The notes beneath the pieces are model-generated. The model was not told the origin of the DNA and did not search any database. It was given only the letters and a program-made list of their open reading frames with translations. The position numbers and the translations under genes are program-made. Below, in pieces: positions 6,514 to 11,532 of a DNA stretch of 11,591 bases (the first letter of the stretch is position 1; each line of letters opens with the position of its first letter). Location: contig JAIDPG010000164.1 in assembly GCA_029062865.1 (NCBI GenBank), positions 2,826 through 14,416 on the forward strand, given 5' to 3'. The stretch is from Oscillospiraceae bacterium. Its GTDB lineage: Bacteria > Bacillota > Clostridia > Oscillospirales > Ruminococcaceae.

Positions 6514-7231
6514 CGGACGCCGCCTCCCTCTTCTCCTCTTTTCTCGGGAATAAAAGCGCCGCCAATGTCGACGCGGCTATCGCGCAGATGATTATCGATA
6601 TTCCGCTTGAGATAACCGGGAAATTCGCGAGCGTGCAGCTTAGCGCCGCGCCGAACAATACCGTAAAAAGCACGCCGAGGCTCTTCTTCGCGGGCGGGAT
6701 TATAATCGCCAAAAACATTCCGTAAATCGCGATGCCGAGAGCGGATTTTACCATATCGGGAAGCACCGCGCCGAGGAACGCGCCGATTGCCGTGCCGCCG
6801 CTCCAGAAGAGGTACGGCAGCAGCTGAAGTCCGTACAGATAACGCGGCGGGAGCTCCCCCGCCTGCCCCGAAGCGACCGCGAAAACCTCGTCGGTTATGC
6901 AGAACGCGGTAGTTATTCTATGAAATAATGTGAAGCGCTTATCCAGCTTCTGCGAAAGCGACAGGCTCATCAGCGCGTAGCGCAGGTTGATGATAAGCTG
7001 CGCCGCCGCCATTTCGGCGAGACCTCCGCCCGCTGCGATGATCCCGATGCCCGCGACCTGCCCCGCGCTTGTGACGTTCGTAAGCGAGATAAGTATCGCG
7101 GTTATCGGCGGAATCCCCATACTCACCGCCGTTATCCCGAACGTAAACGACACGGACAGATACCCCAGCGCGATAGGCACGCCATCGTTTATGCCCTTTA
7201 AAAAGCTGAGTTTCTTTACCGACTTTTCCAT
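6506..7231 (-). CDS. azlC: AzlC-family branched-chain amino-acid exporter large subunit
   Basis: 241 aa from ATG 7231, giving the usual AzlC N-terminus FLKGINDGVPIALGYLSVSF. The frame stays open further upstream, but that extension runs antisense through the tRNA-Leu gene and past the promoter, so it is not coding. Family landmarks are FGITAVSMGIPP, SLTNVTSAGQVAG, LIINLRYALMSLSLSQKL and TAFCITDEVFAV, with many hydrophobic helices and a charged C-terminal tail. The ribosome site (AAGAGA) is weak, unlike its neighbours. Its leader is about 105 nt and includes a 6-bp hairpin (7266-7282). I see no T-box consensus in it. It works with AzlD as an exporter of leucine, isoleucine and valine; which of these applies here is inferred. 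Confidence 0.92.
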   Translation of the reverse strand: MEKSVKKLSFLKGINDGVPIALGYLSVSFTFGITAVSMGIPPITAILISLTNVTSAGQVAGIGIIAAGGGLAEMAAAQLIINLRYALMSLSLSQKLDKRFTLFHRITTAFCITDEVFAVASGQAGELPPRYLYGLQLLPYLFWSGGTAIGAFLGAVLPDMVKSALGIAIYGMFLAIIIPPAKKSLGVLFTVLFGAALSCTLANFPVISSGISIIICAIAASTLAALLFPRKEEKREAASDE

Positions 7232-7343
7232 TTCAATTCTCTTTTCGTTTGATTGATAAGTAATGCGCTCCGCTTGGGAGCGGAATGTTCTGCCGATCTT
7301 AAACGCCGCGGGCTCGTAGAGCCGAAGACCCGCATACGTTTTA

Positions 7344-7372
7344 ATTATACCACCTTTCCCGCCATTTTTCAA
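7344..7372 (-). promoter_or_regulatory. Promoter of azlCD
   Basis: On the minus strand: TTGAAA (7367-7372), a 17-nt spacer, TATAAT (7344-7349) with TG one base upstream of the -10. Transcription would start near 7337. The -35 lies about 40 nt from that of the divergent tRNA promoter. Confidence 0.78.
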
Positions 7373-7412
7373 GGGGATTTCCGTAATATTTTCCAAATTC
7401 TCCAAAAAGCCC

Positions 7413-7441
7413 TTGACAAATGCTTGGGATTGTGGTATAAT
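7413..7441 (+). promoter_or_regulatory. Consensus promoter of tRNA-Leu
   Basis: TTGACA (7413-7418), 17-nt spacer, TATAAT (7436-7441), with TG one base before the -10. Predicted start is near 7448, about 11 nt before the mature tRNA 5' end. Confidence 0.9.
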
Positions 7442-7458
7442 ATTATGGTAAGATTTAC

Positions 7459-7545
7459 GCCGGTGTGTTGGAATTGGCAGACGAGACGGACTCAAAATCC
7501 GTTGCCGGCAACGGCGTGTGGGTTCAAGTCCCACCACCGGCACCA
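7459..7545 (+). tRNA. tRNA-Leu (anticodon CAA)
   Basis: 87 nt with encoded CCA. The acceptor arms GCCGGTG (7459-7465) and CACCGGC (7535-7541) pair fully, with discriminator A. The anticodon stem ACGGA/TCCGT encloses loop CTCAAAA with anticodon CAA, reading UUG. A long variable arm (class II) marks it as Leu. The T-arm is GTGGG-TTCAAGT-CCCAC. All parts are intact, so the gene should be functional. The T-arm and 3' end of tRNA genes are the usual attB sites of integrative elements, and accessory DNA follows directly. Confidence 0.97.
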
Positions 7546-7557
7546 ACAAAACGTGAC

Positions 7558-7617
7558 GAAAAAGATATTATGCCCACAAAAGGCTGTACAAAGCCGATTG
7601 TGGGCATAAATCTTTTT
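7558..7617 (+). terminator. Terminator of tRNA-Leu
   Basis: A long stem: AAAAAGAT with ATCTTTTT outside, ATGCCCACAA (7570-7579) with TTGTGGGCAT (7598-7607), and an inner GGCT/AGCC. It ends in a TTTTT run. Confidence 0.88.
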
Positions 7618-7720
7618 AAAATCAGGAATCACCGTCCGTAGATATTTTCGACAGAAAGGTGGACTTGAACCCTCCCCCTACAAAATTTTCCGACATGTTT
7701 TTGTGCAGATTTTACAGAAT

Positions 7721-7770
7721 GCCTATGAGTGACTTCTCACGACCGAGAAGTTAGCCATAGGCGTTTTTTT
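7721..7770 (+). terminator. Terminator hairpin of module A
   Basis: GCCTATG (7721-7727) pairs with CATAGGC (7756-7762); ACTTCTC (7732-7738) pairs with GAGAAGT (7745-7751), with loop ACGACC; a run of seven T follows at 7764. Confidence 0.85.
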
Positions 7771-7865
7771 ATTGCCCGAAGTCGTGACAAAAAAGATTTC
7801 AACGGGACTTGAACCCTTTTGGCTACAAAATTTTATCGGTTGAAATTATGCAACTCGCACAATGG

Positions 7866-7915
7866 GCCTGTAAATTTCTTCTCTATTTATGAGAAGCAAT
7901 TTATAGGCGTTTTTT
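7866..7915 (+). terminator. Terminator hairpin of module B
   Basis: An 11-bp outer stem (7866-7876 with 7898-7908, one G-U), inner CTTCTC/GAGAAG (7878-7883 with 7891-7896), then six T at 7910-7915. It is the third plus-strand terminator in 360 nt. Confidence 0.87.
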
Positions 7916-7954
7916 GTCTTCCGACGAAGTTCGGGAACAGCAATATAGTCCGTG

Positions 7955-7970
7955 AGCCTCACATGAGGCT
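7955..7970. promoter_or_regulatory. Palindromic operator-like site before the antirepressor gene
   Basis: Perfect 7-bp arms AGCCTCA and TGAGGCT flank a CA centre, 24 nt before the start codon and just upstream of a TATAAT at 7975-7980. Its placement suits a dimeric phage-type repressor, or it may be a leader-RNA hairpin. Confidence 0.4.
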
Positions 7971-7994
7971 AAAATATAATTATGGAGGAAAGAA

Positions 7995-8612
7995 ATGATA
8001 AAAGCAACAATTCAAAACATCCCGCGCTGTGCAGAAATGCAATCTCCCATGTACGCGTTACCTGCCGTGTCGGATAACGCAGATGCCATTGACCCATGGA
8101 ACAAAGAGTTCGAAAAAGTACGCACACTGGATAATAACGGTGAGATATGGTTTGTAGGCAAGGACATATGCGCCCTATTTGGAGACAAGAATCACAAACG
8201 AAGTCTTGGTCGTATTGACGATGAAGATAAGAAAAAAGTTGAGCTTACTGACTCGTTGAACAGAAAGCAAATTGCTACCATTATCAACGAAAGCGGATTG
8301 TATTCTCTCCTGTTCGCAATGCAGCCGCAGAAGGCTCATAACGGCGGAGCGTCGAATGAGTACCCCATCGAAATTCGGCAGAGGATCGAGAAAATTCGTA
8401 CGTTCAAGCACTGGGTAACGTCCGAGGTTCTTCCTTCGATACGCAAGCACGGTGCGTTTCTTACAACGGAAACCCTATATAATTCAATATACGATCCCAG
8501 AGAACTTGCAAGGCTGCTCAATATACTAGCGGACAAGCAGAACGAAAATCACTCATCGTCCGAATCGTTAGATAAGCCGCTTTTATTTATAAAAAACGAA
8601 AACTTGCCTTGA
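7995..8612 (+). CDS. Bro-N domain antirepressor-like protein
   Basis: 205 aa. The ATG at 7995 has GGAGG 6 nt upstream. Residues about 38-153 form a Bro-N domain (Pfam PF02498): FEKVRTLDNNGEIWFVGKDI, the DEDKKKVEL strand, INESGLYSLLF, and FKHWVTSEVLPSIRKHG. In phage antirepressors this DNA-binding module is usually followed by a KilA-C or ANT domain. Here only about 50 residues follow, opening like the usual linker (LTTETLYNSIYDPRELARLL) and then ending in a polar tail, so the C-terminal effector domain is missing. The first 35 residues before Bro-N are an unusual extension. Such genes sit in prophages and integrative elements and relieve lysogenic repression or regulate element genes. No matching repressor is in the window, so the target is unknown. 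Confidence 0.85.
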   Translation: MIKATIQNIPRCAEMQSPMYALPAVSDNADAIDPWNKEFEKVRTLDNNGEIWFVGKDICALFGDKNHKRSLGRIDDEDKKKVELTDSLNRKQIATIINESGLYSLLFAMQPQKAHNGGASNEYPIEIRQRIEKIRTFKHWVTSEVLPSIRKHGAFLTTETLYNSIYDPRELARLLNILADKQNENHSSSESLDKPLLFIKNENLP

Positions 8613-8638
8613 TAAATTGTGAACAATAAGATTTGATA

Positions 8639-8670
8639 ATATTGAAAATCGCAAGCATTATATTGAAAAT
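8639..8670 (+). repeat. Short direct repeat (21-nt step)
   Basis: ATATTGAAAAT occurs at 8639-8649 and 8660-8670, each followed within a few bases by GCAAGC. Two copies only; the significance is unclear in this AT-rich gap. Confidence 0.4.
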
Positions 8671-8744
8671 TACCTGCAAGCGGGGCGAGGAACGCGAACA
8701 AGTGGGAAGCAACTCTGCAGAGAAATCTGGGGATTATTTTTTGA
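8667..8744 (+). pseudogene. 3'-terminal remnant of an element gene
   Basis: The reading frame is open for 25 codons with no start codon and ends in NANKWEATLQRNLGIIF followed by TGA at 8742-8744. The stop overlaps the GAGGAG ribosome site of the next gene, the spacing expected of adjacent genes in an operon. It therefore looks like the last piece of a larger gene whose body has been deleted, the break lying near 8667. I do not recognise the family. Confidence 0.4.
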
Positions 8745-8754
8745 GGAGTAGGCT

Positions 8755-8983
8755 ATAAAAAATACGGTTAAAATTACGCTTGACGATAAAAACAGTTAAG
8801 GCGTTGAAGATGTATCTGTCGGAGAAAAATTCCTCACTCGACGAGGAAATCTCCAGGTACGCCGAGCAGCTTTACGGCAAGGTTGTGCCGCAGAACGTGC
8901 GCGATTTTATCGAGATGACGGCTAAGCAGCAGAGTGCAGCCAAGCCGAAAACTGCTCACACCAAGTCGAACGATCTGTCGTGA
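8755..8983 (+). pseudogene. DUF6103-like small element protein, frameshifted and start-codon-mutated
   Basis: Bases from 8755 read KNTVKITLDDK after an ATA where an ATG would be expected, 6 nt after GAGGAG (8743-8748). Removing one A from the A5 run at 8788-8792 joins this to the downstream frame TVKALKMYLSEKNSSLDEEI and LYGKVVPQNVRDFIEM, ending at 8983. The joined 75-residue product matches what I recall of DUF6103 proteins, small accessory proteins of clostridial integrative elements with an unknown role. As read, the upstream frame stops at 8797-8799, and the downstream frame has only a TTG (8780) without a ribosome site. Two independent lesions favour a real pseudogene. An indel sequencing error could explain the frameshift but not the ATA. 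Confidence 0.7.
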
Positions 8984-9154
8984 CCGATTTTGAGACGGCT
9001 GTGTCGAGCCGTGTGCGGCTTTGGCGCAAAGGTGGGGTAGTTTTACCTCCGAGCCGTTCTCGGGCAAATTTGGGGCGATTTTCGCGGAGTTTGCGAAGCG
9101 GCTCTACGGCTGTGTCGGGAGCAGTGCGGGGGTATGATTGTGATGCAAGTTAAA

Positions 9155-9200
9155 GGCTCGGCGTTGCCGAGCCAATACTGCGTCGGGCAAAGCCCGCCGC
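9155..9200 (+). other. Two adjacent hairpins in the 254-nt gap 8984-9237
   Basis: GGCTCGGC/GCCGAGCC with a GTT loop (9155-9173) is followed by a 9-bp stem with one mismatch around an AAA loop (9180-9200). Upstream, ACGGCT (8995-9000) can pair with AGCCGT (9007-9012), or AGCCG (9007-9011) with CGGCT (9016-9020), two mutually exclusive hairpins. None has a good T-run. The gap shows no convincing gene. Confidence 0.45.
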
Positions 9201-9237
9201 AAACGCGTATGTTGAATTTTGAGAGAGGGGTTGTAAA

Positions 9238-9705
9238 ATGGAGAAATCCAAAAATTCGGAGTTGCAAAGTCCGAAAAATACGGCGGTTGAGGGAAATGCG
9301 GAGGGGTTCTCGAATAAAATAAAATTCCCATTATGGCTTTATCCCAAGACGATGTATGAAGTGAATTACCGTTTTGAAAGCGATAACTGCGGTTCTCGGA
9401 GCGAGTTCATTGAGAAAGCGATAAATTTTTATATCGGCTATCTCAAGCAGGAAAAGAACGTGAATTATCTCTCGCCGCGAATCACTTCTTCGGTGGAGGC
9501 TGTGATAAACGGTTCGGAGCAGCGGATCAACCGAAATCTTTTCAAGATCGCTGTGGAACTTGGAAAGCTCGCTCACACGATTGCTGCGGCGAATGAGGTT
9601 GACGAGGAAACCCTCCGCGAATTACATTCTATGTGCGTTAACGAGGTGCGGCACATTAACGGCGTTATAAATTTTGAGAACGCGGTGAGGTTTCAGAACG
9701 AATAA
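9238..9705 (+). CDS. Ribbon-helix-helix-like accessory protein of an integrative element
   Basis: 155 aa from ATG 9238, with AGAGGGG about 7 nt upstream. Residues 1-25 are polar and probably disordered. Residues 28-72 read KIKFPLWLYPKTMYEV, then DNCGSRSEFIEKAINFYIGY, which has the strand-helix-helix pattern of RHH DNA-binding proteins. A mostly helical C-terminal half follows (RINRNLFKIAVELGKLAHTI, ETLRELHSMCVNEV, NGVINFENAVRFQ). This arrangement matches a family I recall from Firmicutes conjugative elements, usually next to DUF6103-type genes and without a formal name. By analogy it could be an accessory DNA-binding protein at the transfer origin or an element regulator; no relaxase is in the window. 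It appears intact, unlike the preceding DUF6103-like gene. Confidence 0.75.
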   Translation: MEKSKNSELQSPKNTAVEGNAEGFSNKIKFPLWLYPKTMYEVNYRFESDNCGSRSEFIEKAINFYIGYLKQEKNVNYLSPRITSSVEAVINGSEQRINRNLFKIAVELGKLAHTIAAANEVDEETLRELHSMCVNEVRHINGVINFENAVRFQNE

Positions 9706-10001
9706 TAAAAGAGAGCCACTGACAAGTAACTCTCTTTGGCGGGGTGTCGAGAATTCGAACCTCTGGGTACACATATTCTTATTTCCTCAACTGATACTAC
9801 AAAGCCGCAATCATTTACAATTTGTTTGGTCACCCCAGTGGTACCCATTGCCACCGCTACAAAAAGTATTACCATTAAAATTCCTCCTTCAAACAATCCA
9901 CAAGATATAAATGTGTTATGTAAAGTTACAACAATGCTTATCAGCGTTATTGCAACAGAGAGGTCATCAAATGTAATGGTTTTGAGCCTTGCTAACAGCA
10001 T
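9693..10001 (-). CDS. Small hydrophobic ORF of unknown function
   Basis: 102 codons from ATG 10001. I do not recognise a family. Residues 10-33 (FDDLSVAITLISIVVTLHNT and on) and 41-52 (ILMVILFVAVAM) are hydrophobic, suggesting one or two membrane segments. Residues 80-88 (RGSNSRHPA) are translated from the tRNA remnant at 9737-9764, and the last 14 residues run through the hairpin, so the natural C-terminus has probably been lost. A perfect consensus promoter lies 29-57 nt upstream. The ATG at 10001 has no ribosome site. An in-frame ATG at 9875 has AAGGAGG 7 nt before it and would give 60 aa with one hydrophobic segment. A small membrane toxin or a relic are both possible; the evidence does not choose. 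Confidence 0.4.
   Translation of the reverse strand: MLLARLKTITFDDLSVAITLISIVVTLHNTFISCGLFEGGILMVILFVAVAMGTTGVTKQIVNDCGFVVSVEEIRICVPRGSNSRHPAKESYLSVALFYYSF
9708..9737. terminator. Hairpin after the RHH-like gene
   Basis: AAAGAGAG (9708-9715) pairs perfectly with CTCTCTTT (9730-9737), loop of 14 nt. Only three T follow the stem on either strand, so termination is probably weak; it could serve both convergent ORFs. Confidence 0.55.
9737..9764 (-). other. tRNA 3'-end remnant (putative attachment-site scar)
   Basis: Read on the minus strand, the 28 nt divide exactly as a tRNA tail: T-stem AGAGG, loop TTCGAAT, T-stem TCTCG (4 of 5 pairs, one G-U), acceptor strand ACACCCC, discriminator G, CCA. 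No 5' acceptor strand, D-arm or anticodon arm lies upstream on the minus strand, so it is not a gene. It is not derived from tRNA-Leu(CAA), whose acceptor tail differs. Such isolated tails are typical att remnants of integration into another tRNA gene. Confidence 0.6.
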
Positions 10002-10029
10002 CGGAATCAGAATCTGTCTTTGTATTTAT

Positions 10030-10058
10030 ATTATATCACAATATGATCAAATTGTCAA
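10030..10058 (-). promoter_or_regulatory. Perfect consensus promoter, minus strand
   Basis: TTGACA (10053-10058), 17-nt spacer, TATAAT (10030-10035), with TG one base before the -10. Predicted start is near 10023, leading into the small hydrophobic ORF. Surrounding DNA (10000-10150) is strikingly AT-rich compared with the window. Confidence 0.82.
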
Positions 10059-10158
10059 GGTGAATTTGTGTTATTGTTTCAAATATGATACAGAAACACG
10101 CAAAACAGGATATATAAGATCATTAGATTGTTTCTATGATACTTGAAACCGTTAGTGA

Positions 10159-10347
10159 CCGCTGCTCCTCACTAGAAATGGTTGCTGTTCCATCACCGCT
10201 CTGCTAGCAGTAATCGCCGAACCCCATACGATTACCCCCGTCAATTTGGACGGTTTTGTCGATGAGAACGAGACGTTCGGGGAAAAGGAACTCGAGGAAG
10301 GACCTGCCGATGACACCAATGAAGATCTGTCCGAGTCTGAAGATTAA
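10159..10347 (+). pseudogene. 3' fragment of an unidentified gene with acidic tail
   Basis: A plus-strand frame is open from just after a TGA at 10156 to TAA at 10345-10347, with no ATG or ribosome site. It includes ITALLAVIAEPHTITPVNLD and then a strongly acidic end with GEKELEEGP and ending DLSESED. Codon use is GC-rich and normal for the host, in contrast to the AT-rich DNA before 10150, so I read it as the headless end of a real gene. The family is not recognised. Bases 10065-10158 show nothing else. Confidence 0.35.
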
Positions 10348-10417
10348 GGAATGTTGATTGAAATGCGAGTTAAGCCATCCTACCGAATTCCAAAAAGCTA
10401 GATTCGGATTTCAGCAA

Positions 10418-10561
10418 AATTGGAAATTATCAGCGGCTTTTTATTTGGCAAGAATTGACAAAGTTTTAGCTCGAAATTTGACGAATGACACAAAAATCGT
10501 GCATTTCACGCAGAATTTCGACATCTTGCGCAAGATTGAGGGCGACGGACAATTTCCAATT
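10418..10561. repeat. Nested inverted repeats and a 14-bp palindrome beside the recombinase gene
   Basis: AATTGGAAATT (10418-10428) is the exact inverse of AATTTCCAATT (10551-10561). Inside, TCGAAATT (10471-10478) is the inverse of AATTTCGA (10514-10521). ATCTTGCGCAAGAT (10523-10536) is a perfect palindrome. The stretch 10348-10614 has no convincing gene. Recombinase core and arm sites commonly look like this, but no strand-exchange core can be named. Confidence 0.5.
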
Positions 10562-10571
10562 GGAGAATCGG

Positions 10572-10600
10572 TTGATTTATCTTTTGCGATATGGTATAAT
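10572..10600 (+). promoter_or_regulatory. Plus-strand promoter facing the 3' end of the recombinase gene
   Basis: TTGATT (10572-10577), 17-nt spacer, TATAAT (10595-10600), with TG one base before the -10. Transcripts would begin near 10607 and run antisense into the recombinase coding region. No sense gene starts there. Confidence 0.6.
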
Positions 10601-10614
10601 TGTAATAGGCTATA

Positions 10615-11532
10615 TTATTTATTGCTTACCATTATCTTGTTTCTTGGGTGCTTAGCTGATAGGATCTCCTTTTGCTTCGCCATAGAAACATGAGTGTAAA
10701 TTTGAGTTGTAGCGATGGAGCTATGCCCCAACAGCTTTTGGATATAGCGAATATCAACGTCCTCCTCAAGTAGAAACGTCGCGAAAGAATGTCTGAACAT
10801 ATGGGGAGTAATATGTATTTCGCTTTTCACAAGCGACGCGTATTTGTTTATCATGGATCTTACGGATTGTTCGGTCAGACGGGTGTGCAGCTTGTTGACA
10901 AAGAAGTAACCGCACTCCGAAATCTCGCGTTCAAATAACCGATGATAATTTTCAATGGATTTTTGGACGTTGGGGTTTTCAATCTGAATAATACGCTCTT
11001 TAGACCCCTTTCCGTAAAATTTCACGGTGTGGTCAAACATATTTACGGCTTGCGATGTCAGCATACAGATTTCGGATACTCTCGCGCCTGTTGCGAATAG
11101 GAGTTCCAGAACTGCTACATCTCTTGTGGCGGATTTCTTTTCATAATCCGTCGATGCCGAGCGCAATTGCACATATGCGGCTCCCAAAAGCGCCTCGATT
11201 GTTTTGAGGGGAATTGTTTTGGGGAGAACAGCGGGCTCACGAAAAGAAGTGTCTATCTTATCAAATGGGCTGCTTTTGATCACATCCTCAATCATAAGGT
11301 AGTGTGTAAATGCTTTAAGTGTTGCAATTTTGCGGCGAGCCGTCTTTGGCTTGAAGGTGTTGTGCAGAAACGAAATGTAGCTGCATATCGATTCCTTATC
11401 GAATGAGTTGTTAGAATAGATTTCGAATTGGCTTAAATCGGTACGATATGCCTTTATTGTTTTGCTGCTTAATACCTTTCTGTCCTTGCAGTAGCTTAAA
11501 AAGGCAGAGCTTTGTATTGATAAATCGAACAT
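10615..11532 (-). CDS. XerC/D-type tyrosine recombinase (integrase)
   Basis: 305 aa, complete. The ATG at 11532 has AGGAGG 9 nt upstream. Residues 1-85 form the SAM-like core-binding domain (FLSYCKDRKVLSSKTIKAYR and on). Residues 105-295 form the catalytic domain with every active-site residue: R151 (GARVSE), K175 (GKGSKER), H244 and R247 (HMFRHSF), H270 (LGHSS) and the nucleophile Y279 (IYTHV). The last four carry the same numbers as in E. coli XerD. It cuts and rejoins DNA through a 3'-phosphotyrosine. The length and lack of an N-terminal arm-binding domain suit a Xer-like or promoter-inverting enzyme more than a classical phage integrase, yet it sits beside accessory DNA rather than in a housekeeping cluster. 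A TATAAT at 11562-11567 on the minus strand may be its -10; no good -35 is visible before the window ends. Confidence 0.95.
   Translation of the reverse strand: MFDLSIQSSAFLSYCKDRKVLSSKTIKAYRTDLSQFEIYSNNSFDKESICSYISFLHNTFKPKTARRKIATLKAFTHYLMIEDVIKSSPFDKIDTSFREPAVLPKTIPLKTIEALLGAAYVQLRSASTDYEKKSATRDVAVLELLFATGARVSEICMLTSQAVNMFDHTVKFYGKGSKERIIQIENPNVQKSIENYHRLFEREISECGYFFVNKLHTRLTEQSVRSMINKYASLVKSEIHITPHMFRHSFATFLLEEDVDIRYIQKLLGHSSIATTQIYTHVSMAKQKEILSAKHPRNKIMVSNK

Larger units (their letters stand above)
7661..7915 (+). repeat. Two tandem anti-T-arm/terminator modules (offset 144 nt)
   Basis: Module A (7661-7770) and module B (7805-7915) share the same order of parts. Each starts GGACTTGAACCC, has a 6-7 nt variable spacer, then TACAAAATTTT, about 29 divergent bases, and a hairpin whose inner arms are CTTCTC/GAGAAG and whose outer arms begin GCCT and end AGGC, followed by GTTTTTT. 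The outer arms differ in sequence but remain paired in both copies. The 12-nt GGACTTGAACCC is the exact reverse complement of the T-arm of the adjacent tRNA-Leu (7520-7531), 13 nt in module B. No protein-coding frame is evident in 7618-7954. The modules could be old inverted tRNA debris or small structured RNAs; I cannot decide. Confidence 0.6.

Noticed and set aside
7232..7337. T-box or leucine leader-peptide attenuator before azlC
   Set aside because: There is no T-box consensus, no Leu-codon run with a ribosome site, and no terminator T-run in the leader.
7232..7549. N-terminal extension of azlC
   Set aside because: The open frame runs antisense through tRNA-Leu and both promoters; the AzlC family starts at the MEKSVKK position.
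7661..7830. Reading the GGACTTGAACCC blocks as true tRNA genes on the minus strand
   Set aside because: No acceptor pairing, CCA, anticodon arm or D-arm can be placed around either block.
7975..7980. TATAAT as the -10 of the Bro-N gene
   Set aside because: Transcription would start near 7987, inside the GGAGG ribosome site at 7984-7988, and the -35 position matches poorly.
9134..9322. 62-codon plus-strand ORF before the RHH-like gene
   Set aside because: It has a possible GGGGG upstream, but it spans two strong hairpins and overlaps the well-supported 9238 gene in another frame; not enough to call.
9736..10146. 136-codon plus-strand ORF
   Set aside because: It begins inside the tRNA remnant, has no ribosome site, and lies opposite the promoter-bearing minus-strand ORF.
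10358..10693. 111-codon plus-strand ORF starting at TTG
   Set aside because: It has no ribosome site, runs through the palindromes and a promoter, then continues antisense into the recombinase gene.
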